Assembly (NCBI GenBank): GCA_029780675.1
Contig: JAKOYE010000123.1
Location: forward strand, 1-64,000
Length of the DNA stretch: 64,000 bases
Source: Actinomycetes bacterium
Lineage (GTDB): Bacteria > Actinomycetota > Actinomycetes > Mycobacteriales > Mycobacteriaceae
Direction of reading: 5' to 3'
The translations under genes and the position numbers were made by a program. Every line of letters starts with the position of its first letter. Position 1 is the stretch's first letter. Below, piece after piece: positions 51,833 to 59,111 of this stretch. The notes under the pieces are model-generated. The model made no database searches. It was not told the DNA's origin and worked only from the letters and a program-made list of their open reading frames with translations.

Positions 51833-52612
51833 CTACCTGCGCGCGGACCCGCCATCGGGGCGCTGGAAACGGTAGGCGCTGCGGCCGGTATCGATGGTGT
51901 GACCGCCGGCGGTGAGTCGGTCGACGATGGCGGCGCAGAGTTGCGGATCGGTGAAGGTTTTCGTCACGGGGAACGGCCCGTTGGCGGCGCTGGCGATCGC
52001 GCAGCGCGGCTCTCGTTCGGTGAGGACGGCGAGGAGCAGTTCAGCACCGCGGTGGCCGAGTCGGAGGTCGCCCAGATCGTCGATGAGCAGGAGATCGACC
52101 TCGCCGTAATGGGTGATCACCTCGGGGAGGCGGTCGGTGCCGTCGGCGTCGAGGAGGTCGGCGACCAACCCACTGGCCTGCGTGTACCGGACCCGGTATC
52201 CGGCCTCGGCCGCGCAGGTTCCCAGCGCGATGAGCAGGTGGCTCTTGCCGGTCCCGGAGCCGCCGATGAGGCACAGCGAAGATCCTTCGCTCACCCAGTC
52301 GCCACCGGCCAGTCCTTCGACCAGAGCGGTGTTCACGGCGGGATTGGCGTCGAAAGAAAAGTCCTCCAACCGCTTTCGCCAGGGGAATCCCGCGGCGCGG
52401 ACGCGCTGTTCCGCTCTTCGCTGATCGCGTGCCTCACACGCGGTCAGGACCAAATCCGCCAGGAATCCGAGATAGGCCTGCTGTTCGCGTCGTGCCGACG
52501 CGGCGATCTGCGCGAAGTGGTCGCGGGTGGCGGGCAGGCGCAGGACGCGGCGGCCATCCGGGGGTTCGCCCCGAGCGATGCGGGTAGCGGTGGTGTTCTC
52601 CGAAGTGGTCAT
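51833..52612 (-). CDS. IstB/DnaC-like AAA+ ATPase without an IstA partner
   Basis: A 259-residue protein. The N-terminal region (residues 1-90) has AARREQQAYLGFLADLVLTACEAR, as in IS21 IstB proteins. The Walker A is GGSGTGKSHLLIALG, and Walker B is VDLLLIDDLGDLRLGHRGAELLL. The transposase-coupled IstA gene is absent on both sides, so this is a solitary helper ATPase. It could be a transposon remnant or a domesticated DNA-loading ATPase. It directly precedes the molybdenum enzyme gene (9 bases) and seems to be first in that operon. The ATG at 52612 is preferred to a TTG at 52639. Confidence 0.88.
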   Translation of the reverse strand: MTTSENTTATRIARGEPPDGRRVLRLPATRDHFAQIAASARREQQAYLGFLADLVLTACEARDQRRAEQRVRAAGFPWRKRLEDFSFDANPAVNTALVEGLAGGDWVSEGSSLCLIGGSGTGKSHLLIALGTCAAEAGYRVRYTQASGLVADLLDADGTDRLPEVITHYGEVDLLLIDDLGDLRLGHRGAELLLAVLTEREPRCAIASAANGPFPVTKTFTDPQLCAAIVDRLTAGGHTIDTGRSAYRFQRPDGGSARR

Positions 52613-52626
52613 CACCAACGACGTTC

Positions 52627-52693
52627 CGACACTACTCAATTTTTGTCAACCAACTTTAACAAGTATTTAGTTTTGTCGTAGGCGGTAGTGTCG
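52627..52693. repeat. 9-bp inverted repeats flanking an AT-rich segment
   Basis: CGACACTAC (52627-52635) and GTAGTGTCG (52685-52693) are exact inverted copies. The 49 bases between are far more AT-rich than the surroundings and hold TTTTGTC twice. The segment separates the divergent IstB-type and CNNM-type genes. It may be a transposon end, a scar or a shared promoter with an operator. Confidence 0.5.
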
Positions 52694-53977
52694 CCTGTCG
52701 TGCAGCAATATTGGTTCGACATCGCGCTGATTCTGGTGCTGCTCCTTCTCAACGGGCTGTTCGCCGGGAGCGAGATCGCCCTGATCTCGGTGCGCGAAGG
52801 CCAGTTGCGATCACTGGAGCGCATCGACGGTCGCCGCGAGCGGGCGCTGGTTCGGCTGGCGCGCGACCCCAACCGTTTCCTCGGAACGATCCAACTCGGG
52901 ATCACCCTGGCGGGCTATCTCGCCTCGGCGACCGCCGCGATCACCCTGGCGGAACCCCTGGTGCCCTCGCTGGGATTCCTCGGCGGCGCGGCCGAGGTGG
53001 TCGCGGTCACCTCGGTGACGCTCATCCTGGCGGCGGTCAACATCGTGGTCGGCGAACTGGCACCCAAGCGGCTGGCGATGCAGTATGCCCAGCGCTGGGC
53101 GCTGCTGGTCGCCGTTCCGCTGGACCGGCTCGCGAGCCTGACCAAACCGATGGTCTGGCTCCTGGGCCGGGCCACCGACGTGTTGGTCCGACTGCTCGGC
53201 GGGAATCCGAACGCCGCGGCCGAACAGCTGTCCTCCGACGAACTGCGGGAACTCGTCGCCATGCAGCGCGGCCTCACCACCGAGCAGCGCGACATGATCT
53301 CCGGCGCGCTCGACATCCAGGACCGGGTGCTGCGGGAGATCCTTATTCCGCGCCGCACGGTGGTCAAACTCGCCCGCGACCTGTCGATCCCCGAGGCCCA
53401 GGCCATGCTGGTGAGCGCCGGCCACTCGCGGGCCCCCGTGGTGCATTCCCGCAACCTCGACGAGGTGGTCGGCGTCGTGCACCTGCGCGATCTGCTGAGC
53501 GGCCACGAAACGCTCACCGCGGCCATGCGGCCCGCGCTGCAGCTGCCCGACAGCCTGCCCGTCTCCGAGGCGCTGCGCCGGTTCAAGGCCGAACGGGAGC
53601 ATTTCGCGGTGGTGGTCGACGAGCGCGGCGGGGTCGCGGGCATCGTCACCCTCGAGGACGTCCTCGAGGAGATCGTCGGCGAGATCTACGACGAAACCGA
53701 CCGTGACGTCCTCGGCGCGCAGACGCTGCCGGACGGCAGCCTGGTGCTGCCGGGCAGCTTCCCGATCCACGACCTGCCCGATGTGCACGTCGAGTTGTCC
53801 GACGCCCCGCCCGGGGACTACGCGACCGTCGCCGGCCTGGTCCTGGTCGCACTGGGGCACATCCCGCGCGCGCCAGGCGACAAAGTGGAACTTGCGCACT
53901 GGACCATCGAGGTCAGCGCCGTCGAGCGGAACACCATCACCGGGGTCCGGCTCGTCCCGCGGAGACCACCCGGCTGA
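52688..53977 (+). CDS. CNNM/CorC-type transporter (hemolysin family)
   Basis: A 429-residue protein. An N-terminal DUF21 membrane domain of about four segments opens ALILVLLLLNGLFAGSEIALISVREGQL. Two CBS domains (about 205-325; DQRDMISGALDIQDRVLREILIPR and AVVVDERGGVAGIVTLEDVLEEIVGEI) and a CorC_HlyC domain at the C-terminus follow. Such proteins take part in magnesium or cobalt handling; the hemolysin name is historical. The start GTG 52688 lies just after AT-rich DNA and overlaps one arm of the inverted repeat. Confidence 0.9.
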   Translation: MSPVVQQYWFDIALILVLLLLNGLFAGSEIALISVREGQLRSLERIDGRRERALVRLARDPNRFLGTIQLGITLAGYLASATAAITLAEPLVPSLGFLGGAAEVVAVTSVTLILAAVNIVVGELAPKRLAMQYAQRWALLVAVPLDRLASLTKPMVWLLGRATDVLVRLLGGNPNAAAEQLSSDELRELVAMQRGLTTEQRDMISGALDIQDRVLREILIPRRTVVKLARDLSIPEAQAMLVSAGHSRAPVVHSRNLDEVVGVVHLRDLLSGHETLTAAMRPALQLPDSLPVSEALRRFKAEREHFAVVVDERGGVAGIVTLEDVLEEIVGEIYDETDRDVLGAQTLPDGSLVLPGSFPIHDLPDVHVELSDAPPGDYATVAGLVLVALGHIPRAPGDKVELAHWTIEVSAVERNTITGVRLVPRRPPG

Positions 53978-54034
53978 TGAGCCGACGCATCTCACTCAAA
54001 CCGGTTGAACAGTGTCAATGTCGTAGGCTCGATC

Positions 54035-54040
54035 TAAAAT
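54035..54040 (+). promoter_or_regulatory. -10 element of the 13E12-family HNH gene
   Basis: TAAAAT lies 7 bases before the ATG at 54048, so the transcript should begin at the start codon. TTGAAC at 54005 is too far away for a proper -35. Confidence 0.55.
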
Positions 54041-54055
54041 CGAATGTATGTTCGA
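54040..54055. promoter_or_regulatory. LexA SOS box overlapping the HNH start codon
   Basis: TCGAATGTATGTTCGA matches the mycobacterial LexA consensus TCGAAC-N4-GTTCGA with one mismatch in the left arm. The start codon lies inside it. 13E12-family genes are known LexA targets in M. tuberculosis. Binding here would block a leaderless transcript directly. Confidence 0.75.
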
Positions 54056-55514
54056 CAACCGGGTTCATGACCACTGGGAACCCCCCGAAAGCCCCGAGTC
54101 ACGCTCGCTACTGGAGACGCTGACCTTCGCACGACGTGCGGAGAACCAGGCCGCGGCCCGGCGGCTACGCGCGGCCGGCCGGTTGTTCGAGACACGGCGC
54201 GCCGAGCGCGGGGAATCCGAGGACTGGGCGGTCGACAGCTGGGCCGCGGTCAGCGCCGAGATCGCCGCCGCGGCGTCGATCACCCCGGGCCGGGCCGGCA
54301 GCTGGATCCGGCACGGAGTGGCCATGCGCCGGCTACCGGCCACCGCAGCGGTGTTCGAGGCCGGCGACCTCGACGCGGACACCTTCGCCACCATCGCCTA
54401 CCGCACCGAACTGGTCACCGACCCCGACACCACCGAGCGCCTCGATCGGCTCATCGCCGCACGCGCCGCGCGCTGGCGGGCACGGTCACTGGGCCGCACC
54501 ATCGCCGAGATCGACCGCCTGGTCCACCAGGTCGATCGCGACGCCGTGCGGCGGCGGCGCGAACGCATCCGCGACCGGGAGATCACCGTGTGGGACGCCA
54601 CCGAGGACACCGCGGACATCTCCGGACGGCTGCTGGCCACCGACGCCGTCGCGTTGGACAAACGCCTCGACGCGCTGGCCGCCACCGTGTGCGAGGCCGA
54701 CCCCCGCACCCACGCTCAGCGCCGCGCCGACGCCCTGGGAGCGCTGGCCGCCGGCGCCCAGCGGCTGATGTGCCGGTGCGAACGCCCCGACTGCCCCGCC
54801 GCCGCAGCGGTGGCCTCATCGGTGGTCATCCACGTCGTGGCCGACCAGAGCGCCCTCGAGGGCAGCACTGACAACCCCGCCCATCTCTACGGCTCCGACA
54901 CCCTGATCTCCGCCGACCTGCTGCGCGAGATCGCCGCAACCGCCCGGCTACGTCCCCTGATTCATCCCGCCAACGCCCCGGCCGAACCGCACTACCGGCC
55001 CTCCCGCGCGCTGGCCGATTTCGTGCGCGCCCGCGACCTGACCTGCCGGGCGCCGGGCTGCGACCGCCCGGCCACCGAGTGCGACCTCGACCACACCATT
55101 CCCTACGGCCGCGGCGGCCCGACCCACGCCTCCAACATCAAGGCTCTGTGCCGCCTTCATCATCTGCTGAAGACGTTCTGGGGCTGGCGGGACCGTCAGC
55201 TGCCCGACGGGACGGTCATCTGGGAACTCCCCGGCCGGCAGACCTACGTCACCAATCCGGGCAGCAAGCCGCTGTTCCCGACCTTGAGTGCCCCGACGAG
55301 TCCACCGCTCATCCCACCGCGCTACTGCGCCGCCGACCCCACCGCGATGCCCAAACGCGCCACCACCCGGGCCCGGAACCGCGCCCACCACCTCGCCACC
55401 GAACGCAACGCGAACCGCACAGAACGCGAGGCCCGCGAAGCCCGGCAGATCCGGGAAGCCGCCCTCGTTCGCAGACCACCACCGGGGCCCGGCGACGACT
55501 CCCCACCCTTCTAA
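54048..55514 (+). CDS. 13E12-repeat family protein with HNH endonuclease domain (DUF222)
   Basis: A 488-residue protein. The N-terminal DUF222 region (about 20-270) is helical and Arg/Ala-rich. The C-terminal HNH motif is LTCRAPGCDRPATECDLDHTIPYGRGG followed by SNIKALCRLHHLLKTFWGW. The basic tail is rich in Arg and Ala. Members occur in many copies in mycobacteria, are often mobile, and are induced by DNA damage. The LexA-type box over the start codon supports SOS control. The stop overlaps that of the convergent gene by 4 bases. Confidence 0.92.
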   Translation: MFDNRVHDHWEPPESPESRSLLETLTFARRAENQAAARRLRAAGRLFETRRAERGESEDWAVDSWAAVSAEIAAAASITPGRAGSWIRHGVAMRRLPATAAVFEAGDLDADTFATIAYRTELVTDPDTTERLDRLIAARAARWRARSLGRTIAEIDRLVHQVDRDAVRRRRERIRDREITVWDATEDTADISGRLLATDAVALDKRLDALAATVCEADPRTHAQRRADALGALAAGAQRLMCRCERPDCPAAAAVASSVVIHVVADQSALEGSTDNPAHLYGSDTLISADLLREIAATARLRPLIHPANAPAEPHYRPSRALADFVRARDLTCRAPGCDRPATECDLDHTIPYGRGGPTHASNIKALCRLHHLLKTFWGWRDRQLPDGTVIWELPGRQTYVTNPGSKPLFPTLSAPTSPPLIPPRYCAADPTAMPKRATTRARNRAHHLATERNANRTEREAREARQIREAALVRRPPPGPGDDSPPF

Positions 55515-55960
55515 CCCACGGACTGAAGCCGGCGTTGCTTGGCGACGCTGAACGTCGCGATCGTCTCCAGTAACTGCACGAGGTCGTCCTGGCATCGGCA
55601 GATCCGGGCGCCGTCGGGAACCCACCAGATCCGGTCGCCGTCACCGCGAACGGTCAAACCGTTCACCGGCCTGAGAAAGACACCGATCTGGGTGGGATGA
55701 CACCCGTCATGCTCCCGGACGATCCGGGCCTGCAGGGGTGTGCCGTCACTGCGGCGCACCAGCAGTGCCGACGGGGTGCGCACGACGACGATGGATCCCG
55801 TCCGCAGCGCTTCGGCCGTCCCGACCTGGATCACGTCATCCAGTAACGGGACGCTGAGCCGAATCGCGCCGGTGCGGATATCGCCGACCGCCTCGGCGAT
55901 GCGCGGCGGAAGACACAGCGTTCCCGGCCCGCCGGTTGACTGCGGCCATGGGTTTCGCAC
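55511..55960 (-). CDS. Unknown small protein behind a Fur/Zur-type palindrome
   Basis: A 149-residue protein with no signal or membrane segment. The middle (SVPLLDDVIQVGTAEALRTGSIVVVRTPSALLVRRSDG) looks like a beta-rich barrel. Near the C-terminus DGARICRCQDDLVQLLETI holds a CxC that could bind metal; two more Cys are in TLCLPP and HDGCHP. I place the start at GTG 55960, 4 bases after GGAGG; the ATG at 55972 lies inside the palindrome and lacks a ribosome site. Because of the palindrome, control by zinc or iron is likely. The function is unknown. Confidence 0.75.
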   Translation of the reverse strand: MRNPWPQSTGGPGTLCLPPRIAEAVGDIRTGAIRLSVPLLDDVIQVGTAEALRTGSIVVVRTPSALLVRRSDGTPLQARIVREHDGCHPTQIGVFLRPVNGLTVRGDGDRIWWVPDGARICRCQDDLVQLLETIATFSVAKQRRLQSVG

Positions 55961-55970
55961 GGCTACCTCC

Positions 55971-55995
55971 ATTATTGAAAATCATTTTCAATAAT
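55971..55995. promoter_or_regulatory. 25-bp palindrome, Fur/Zur (FurB)-type box
   Basis: A perfect palindrome around C55983, with the core TTGAAAATCATTTTCAA. AT-rich boxes with TGAAAA and TTTTCA arms are the known type bound by mycobacterial FurB/Zur. It is not the IdeR box (TTAGGTTAG type). It lies immediately upstream of the start of the small unknown gene, where it would block transcription when metal is plentiful. Confidence 0.75.
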
Positions 55996-56033
55996 TTCGG
56001 AGCCGACTCTACCCCCGAATCAGTACCCGCGGA

Positions 56034-56849
56034 TCAGTGCCCGTGGAAGTTGTCCATCGAGTTGTAGACACCGACCCGCCGCAGGTAGAAGTCCCGCAAC
56101 CGGACCGGCAGCACCCCGGAGAGCACCTTGTTCATCCGCGATGTCCACGGCATGACCACAAAGGGCTGGCCCTCGAGCATCGCCGTCCACGTGGTGTCGA
56201 CGACATCCTGCTGCTCGAGCATCGGGGTGAACAGGATGCCCTTGGCGCCGTCGAACATGCCGGTGTTGATGTAGGTGGGGCAGACCGTGGTGACCTTCAC
56301 CTGAGAGTGACCGGCCTGTTCGAGTTCCAGTCGCACGGAGTCGGAGAACCCGACCGCCGCCCACTTCGAGGCCGCGTAGGCGGCCATCCGCGGGATCGCG
56401 TTCAACCCCGCCGAGGAGGCGATGTTGATCAGCCGACAGGGCTTGCCGGACTCGATCATCCCCGGCAGGAACTCCCGAGCCACCAGCATCGGGCCGATGG
56501 AGTTGACCTCCATCGTCAGCATGAAATCCCGCGGGTCGTTCTCCCAGAAATAGCCGTTCCCGCGGACGATTCCGGCGTTGTTGAACAGAACCTGAATCGG
56601 ACCGACCTCGGTGCGCACCCGTTCGGAGGCCTCGGCCACCCGGTCCCGCGAGGTGACGTCCACGGTCTCGTAGACGATGGTGCCCCCGGCCGCCTCCAAC
56701 TCCACCGCGGTCTCCTTGAGCGCCGTCTCGTTGGCGTCCCACAGGACCACCGTCGCGGCGCCCTCCCTGACGGCCTTGACGGCGAACAGTTTGCCGAGGC
56801 CCATGGCGGCCCCCGTGATGAGGACGTTCGTCCCCCGGACGGATTGCAT
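56034..56849 (-). CDS. Short-chain dehydrogenase/reductase (SDR)
   Basis: A 271-residue NAD(P)-dependent enzyme. TGAAMGLGKLFAV is the cofactor glycine motif (TGxxxGxG) at about residues 12-20. LFNNAGIVRGNG is the NNAG motif. NIASSAGLNAIPRMAAYAASKWAAVGF holds the catalytic Ser and YxxxK. The Asp in VVLWDAN suggests preference for NAD. ATG 56849 has GAGGGAG upstream; a longer in-frame extension reads through the neighbouring region and has no support. The substrate is unknown, but it could be a lipid or a retinol-like alcohol. Confidence 0.92.
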   Translation of the reverse strand: MQSVRGTNVLITGAAMGLGKLFAVKAVREGAATVVLWDANETALKETAVELEAAGGTIVYETVDVTSRDRVAEASERVRTEVGPIQVLFNNAGIVRGNGYFWENDPRDFMLTMEVNSIGPMLVAREFLPGMIESGKPCRLINIASSAGLNAIPRMAAYAASKWAAVGFSDSVRLELEQAGHSQVKVTTVCPTYINTGMFDGAKGILFTPMLEQQDVVDTTWTAMLEGQPFVVMPWTSRMNKVLSGVLPVRLRDFYLRRVGVYNSMDNFHGH

Positions 56850-56937
56850 GACGTGGTCTCCCTCTGCTCGGAAGTTCGGTGCCGGAAGCACCTGACCATC
56901 CCCGTTGTACCCCACACCGGCCATGCCGCGCGGGCGG

Positions 56938-56943
56938 TAGGGT
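56938..56943 (+). promoter_or_regulatory. -10 element for a leaderless exported-protein transcript
   Basis: TAGGGT ends 6 bases before the ATG at 56950, with no ribosome site; probably leaderless. Confidence 0.5.
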
Positions 56944-56949
56944 GACGAA

Positions 56950-57492
56950 ATGCTGCGCACGATTCTCACGGCGGGCGCCGCCATGGTGGGTTGCGGCCTC
57001 ATGGGAGCCTTCCCGGCCACTGCCGAACCCGCGCCCGCGCCGCCGCCGATTCCCAACGTCTTCGGCAACATGCCGGTCAACCCGGCCGACTACACCGTCA
57101 ACAGCGGGAAGTGGTTCGCCTTTGCCGGACCGGCGGGAGTCGTCTGCGTTCTGGACACCCTCAAGGGCAATTACGGCTGCGCCGGCCCGTTGCCGGGCGC
57201 CCCCGCGGGGGCGAACCTGGTCAGCGCCGGACCCGTCGGGGCACCGGTCTTCACCACCACCGACACCCCCGCCTACGCCGACGCCGGGCCCGTCCGGCCC
57301 CTGCCGCCCAACACCCGGTTGACGTTCCGGCAGGTGAGTTGCGGCGTGGACGACGCCGGGGTGGTGGCCTGCCTGAACAGCCGGGAGCAGGTGGGCTTCG
57401 TCGTCGGGCCCACCAGCACCTACATCGGCAACAACAATCCGCCCCCGCCGGCCGAACCGGTGCCGGGCGCCCCCGTCCCGCCGCCGAGCTGA
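56950..57492 (+). CDS. Exported protein with Pro-rich ends, unknown function
   Basis: A 180-residue protein. Its signal peptide ends at GAFPATAEP. A Pro-rich start (APAPPPIPNVFG) and end (NNPPPPAEPVPGAPVPPP) flank a compact domain with four Cys (GVVCVLD, NYGCAGP, VSCGVDD, VACLNS), likely two disulfides. GKWFAFAGPAGVVCVLDT resembles small secreted mycobacterial proteins of unknown role. It is divergent from the SDR gene and is followed 7 bases later by the Dabb gene, so the two may share a transcript. Confidence 0.8.
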   Translation: MLRTILTAGAAMVGCGLMGAFPATAEPAPAPPPIPNVFGNMPVNPADYTVNSGKWFAFAGPAGVVCVLDTLKGNYGCAGPLPGAPAGANLVSAGPVGAPVFTTTDTPAYADAGPVRPLPPNTRLTFRQVSCGVDDAGVVACLNSREQVGFVVGPTSTYIGNNNPPPPAEPVPGAPVPPPS

Positions 57493-57499
57493 GCCGCCG

Positions 57500-57787
57500 A
57501 TGACCTTCACCCACGTCGTGACCTTCAAATGGCGGGCCGAGCCCGACGCGACCGCGATCGCCACCGCCCTGCGGGACCTGATCGCGACCGTCGACGGCGT
57601 CCGCAGCTACCTGTGCGGGCCGGACGCGGGAATGACGGCGGGCGCCTATGACTTCGCCGTGGTGGGCAGCTTCGACGATCGCGACGCCTTCATCGCCTAC
57701 CGGGATCACCCGGAGCATCAGCGGATCCTCAAGGAGATGATCCTGCCGAACCTCGAATCGCGCACCGTGGTGCAACTCGAGGACTGA
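57500..57787 (+). CDS. Dabb-family protein (stress-responsive alpha/beta barrel)
   Basis: A 95-residue protein. It starts MTFTHVVTFKWRAE, the usual HxxxFK opening of the Dabb domain, and has DFAVVGSFDDRDAFIAYRDHPEHQRIL, with the YxxHPxH motif. Such small dimeric barrels bind or modify small molecules, or act as stress proteins of unclear role. It overlaps nothing and is in the same direction as the exported-protein gene. Confidence 0.88.
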   Translation: MTFTHVVTFKWRAEPDATAIATALRDLIATVDGVRSYLCGPDAGMTAGAYDFAVVGSFDDRDAFIAYRDHPEHQRILKEMILPNLESRTVVQLED

Positions 57788-57808
57788 GTGCAACTCGAGG
57801 ATTGAGCG

Positions 57809-59026
57809 TCACCCGCTGATCCCCACCGCGACCGTCAGTTCGAGGATGGTGCGCGGATCGTCCAATCGGGTTCCGTAAGCCTGCCGGATCTGGTTCATCC
57901 GGTAGCGGACCGTCTGCGGGTGCACGAACATCTCAGCGGCGACGGCGTCCCGGCGGCCCTGGTGCAACAGCCAACTCCGCAGGGTCTCGATCAGCCGGGG
58001 ACCGGCCGTGGGGCCGAGTCGGATCAGCGGGGCCAGCGCCCGCTGCCGCAGATCCTCGGCGGCCTCCTCGTCGGCACCGAGGACCAACTCCACCAGATGC
58101 TCGTCGGTATCCACCACGCCGCCGGCGTTCACCAGGTGCCGCGCCCGGACCGCCCGGCGGTAGGAGGCCCCGACGGCGACCCACGGCCGACTCGGTCCGA
58201 CGACCGCCGATCTGCCGGACCTCGGTCCGACGACCGCCGATCTGCCGGCCAGCGCGGCCAACAACGCCGCCCGGCGGCTGCCCTCGACGTCGGGGACCAG
58301 TACCGCCGCCCACGATTCGGCCGGGTCCAGGTCCGGCAGGTCCTCGGACACGTACAGGGCGGCCGGACCCACCAGGGTGGCGGTTCGGGACAGCTGGGCG
58401 GCCGGGATGAGCACGGCGGTCAGCCGCTGCGGGGGCGGCCAGTTGGCGGTGTCCGCCGTGGCCGCGACCGTGTCGGGATCCTCTCCGATGAGCAGTTGGC
58501 GCGCCAGCAGATCCAGATAGCGCTGCCGGACCCGGCCCGCCGTCGCCAGTTCGTCGCCGTGCCCGGACACGCTGGCGGCGGAGAGTTCGTCGATGTAGGC
58601 GAAGACCAGCTCGGCGAATCGGGCGATGGTCAGCGCCGAAAGTCCGGATTCCACCGCCTTGTCCGACAGTTCCCGCCACGCCTCCCGCGCACCCACCCGG
58701 TAGGCCGCCAGGAGCGCGTCGATGGATCGCCCGGAGCGGGCCTCGCCGCGGCCCAGATCGTAGGCGGCGTCCACCGCGGCCCGAAGTGATGAATCCGAGT
58801 CCGCCGTCCCGCCCCGGGTGGTCAGCCGCAGGAAGGCACCCAGAGACGCCTGAACCGCGTTCTCGATGTTCTGACCCATCCGGCCTTGGAACGGATCTGT
58901 GTAGGCCGGGACCTCCGCGATGATCGCCGAGACGCTGCGCTCGGCCATCCGCGGCAGCACGGCTTCCAGGGCGGCGATCACATCCGGGTCGAGGTCGAAC
59001 CCGGTCAGCCGCGGAATCTGCGGCAC
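57809..59026 (-). CDS. PucR/CdaR-type transcriptional regulator
   Basis: A 405-residue regulator. A large N-terminal region with a GGDEF-like or sensor domain (IARFAELVFAYIDELSAASVSGHGD) is followed by a C-terminal HTH_30 domain, GRRDAVAAEMFVHPQTVRYRMNQIRQAYG. I start it at GTG 59026, with GGAAGGA about 7 bases upstream; the longer frame to 59191 extends over the promoter and neighbour gene. It is divergent from the ferredoxin reductase-desaturase operon and probably regulates it. A perfect 30-base tandem duplication near residue 270 adds 10 residues. Confidence 0.87.
   Translation of the reverse strand: MPQIPRLTGFDLDPDVIAALEAVLPRMAERSVSAIIAEVPAYTDPFQGRMGQNIENAVQASLGAFLRLTTRGGTADSDSSLRAAVDAAYDLGRGEARSGRSIDALLAAYRVGAREAWRELSDKAVESGLSALTIARFAELVFAYIDELSAASVSGHGDELATAGRVRQRYLDLLARQLLIGEDPDTVAATADTANWPPPQRLTAVLIPAAQLSRTATLVGPAALYVSEDLPDLDPAESWAAVLVPDVEGSRRAALLAALAGRSAVVGPRSGRSAVVGPSRPWVAVGASYRRAVRARHLVNAGGVVDTDEHLVELVLGADEEAAEDLRQRALAPLIRLGPTAGPRLIETLRSWLLHQGRRDAVAAEMFVHPQTVRYRMNQIRQAYGTRLDDPRTILELTVAVGISG
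58190..58247. repeat. 30-base tandem duplication inside the PucR-type gene
   Basis: The plus strand has two copies of a 28-base unit beginning CTCGGTCCGACGACC, at 58190 and 58220. They encode GRSAVVGPRS and GRSAVVGPS in frame, so the protein is lengthened by 10 residues. Such a young duplication suggests slipped replication or a variable linker. Confidence 0.85.
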
Positions 59027-59111
59027 AACTATTCCTTCCGAACAAATACGGAGCTGATCTTCACCCCATCTGGTCAAGACTTTATGCCTGGCGAAGGGCC
59101 ACCGTGGAGTC

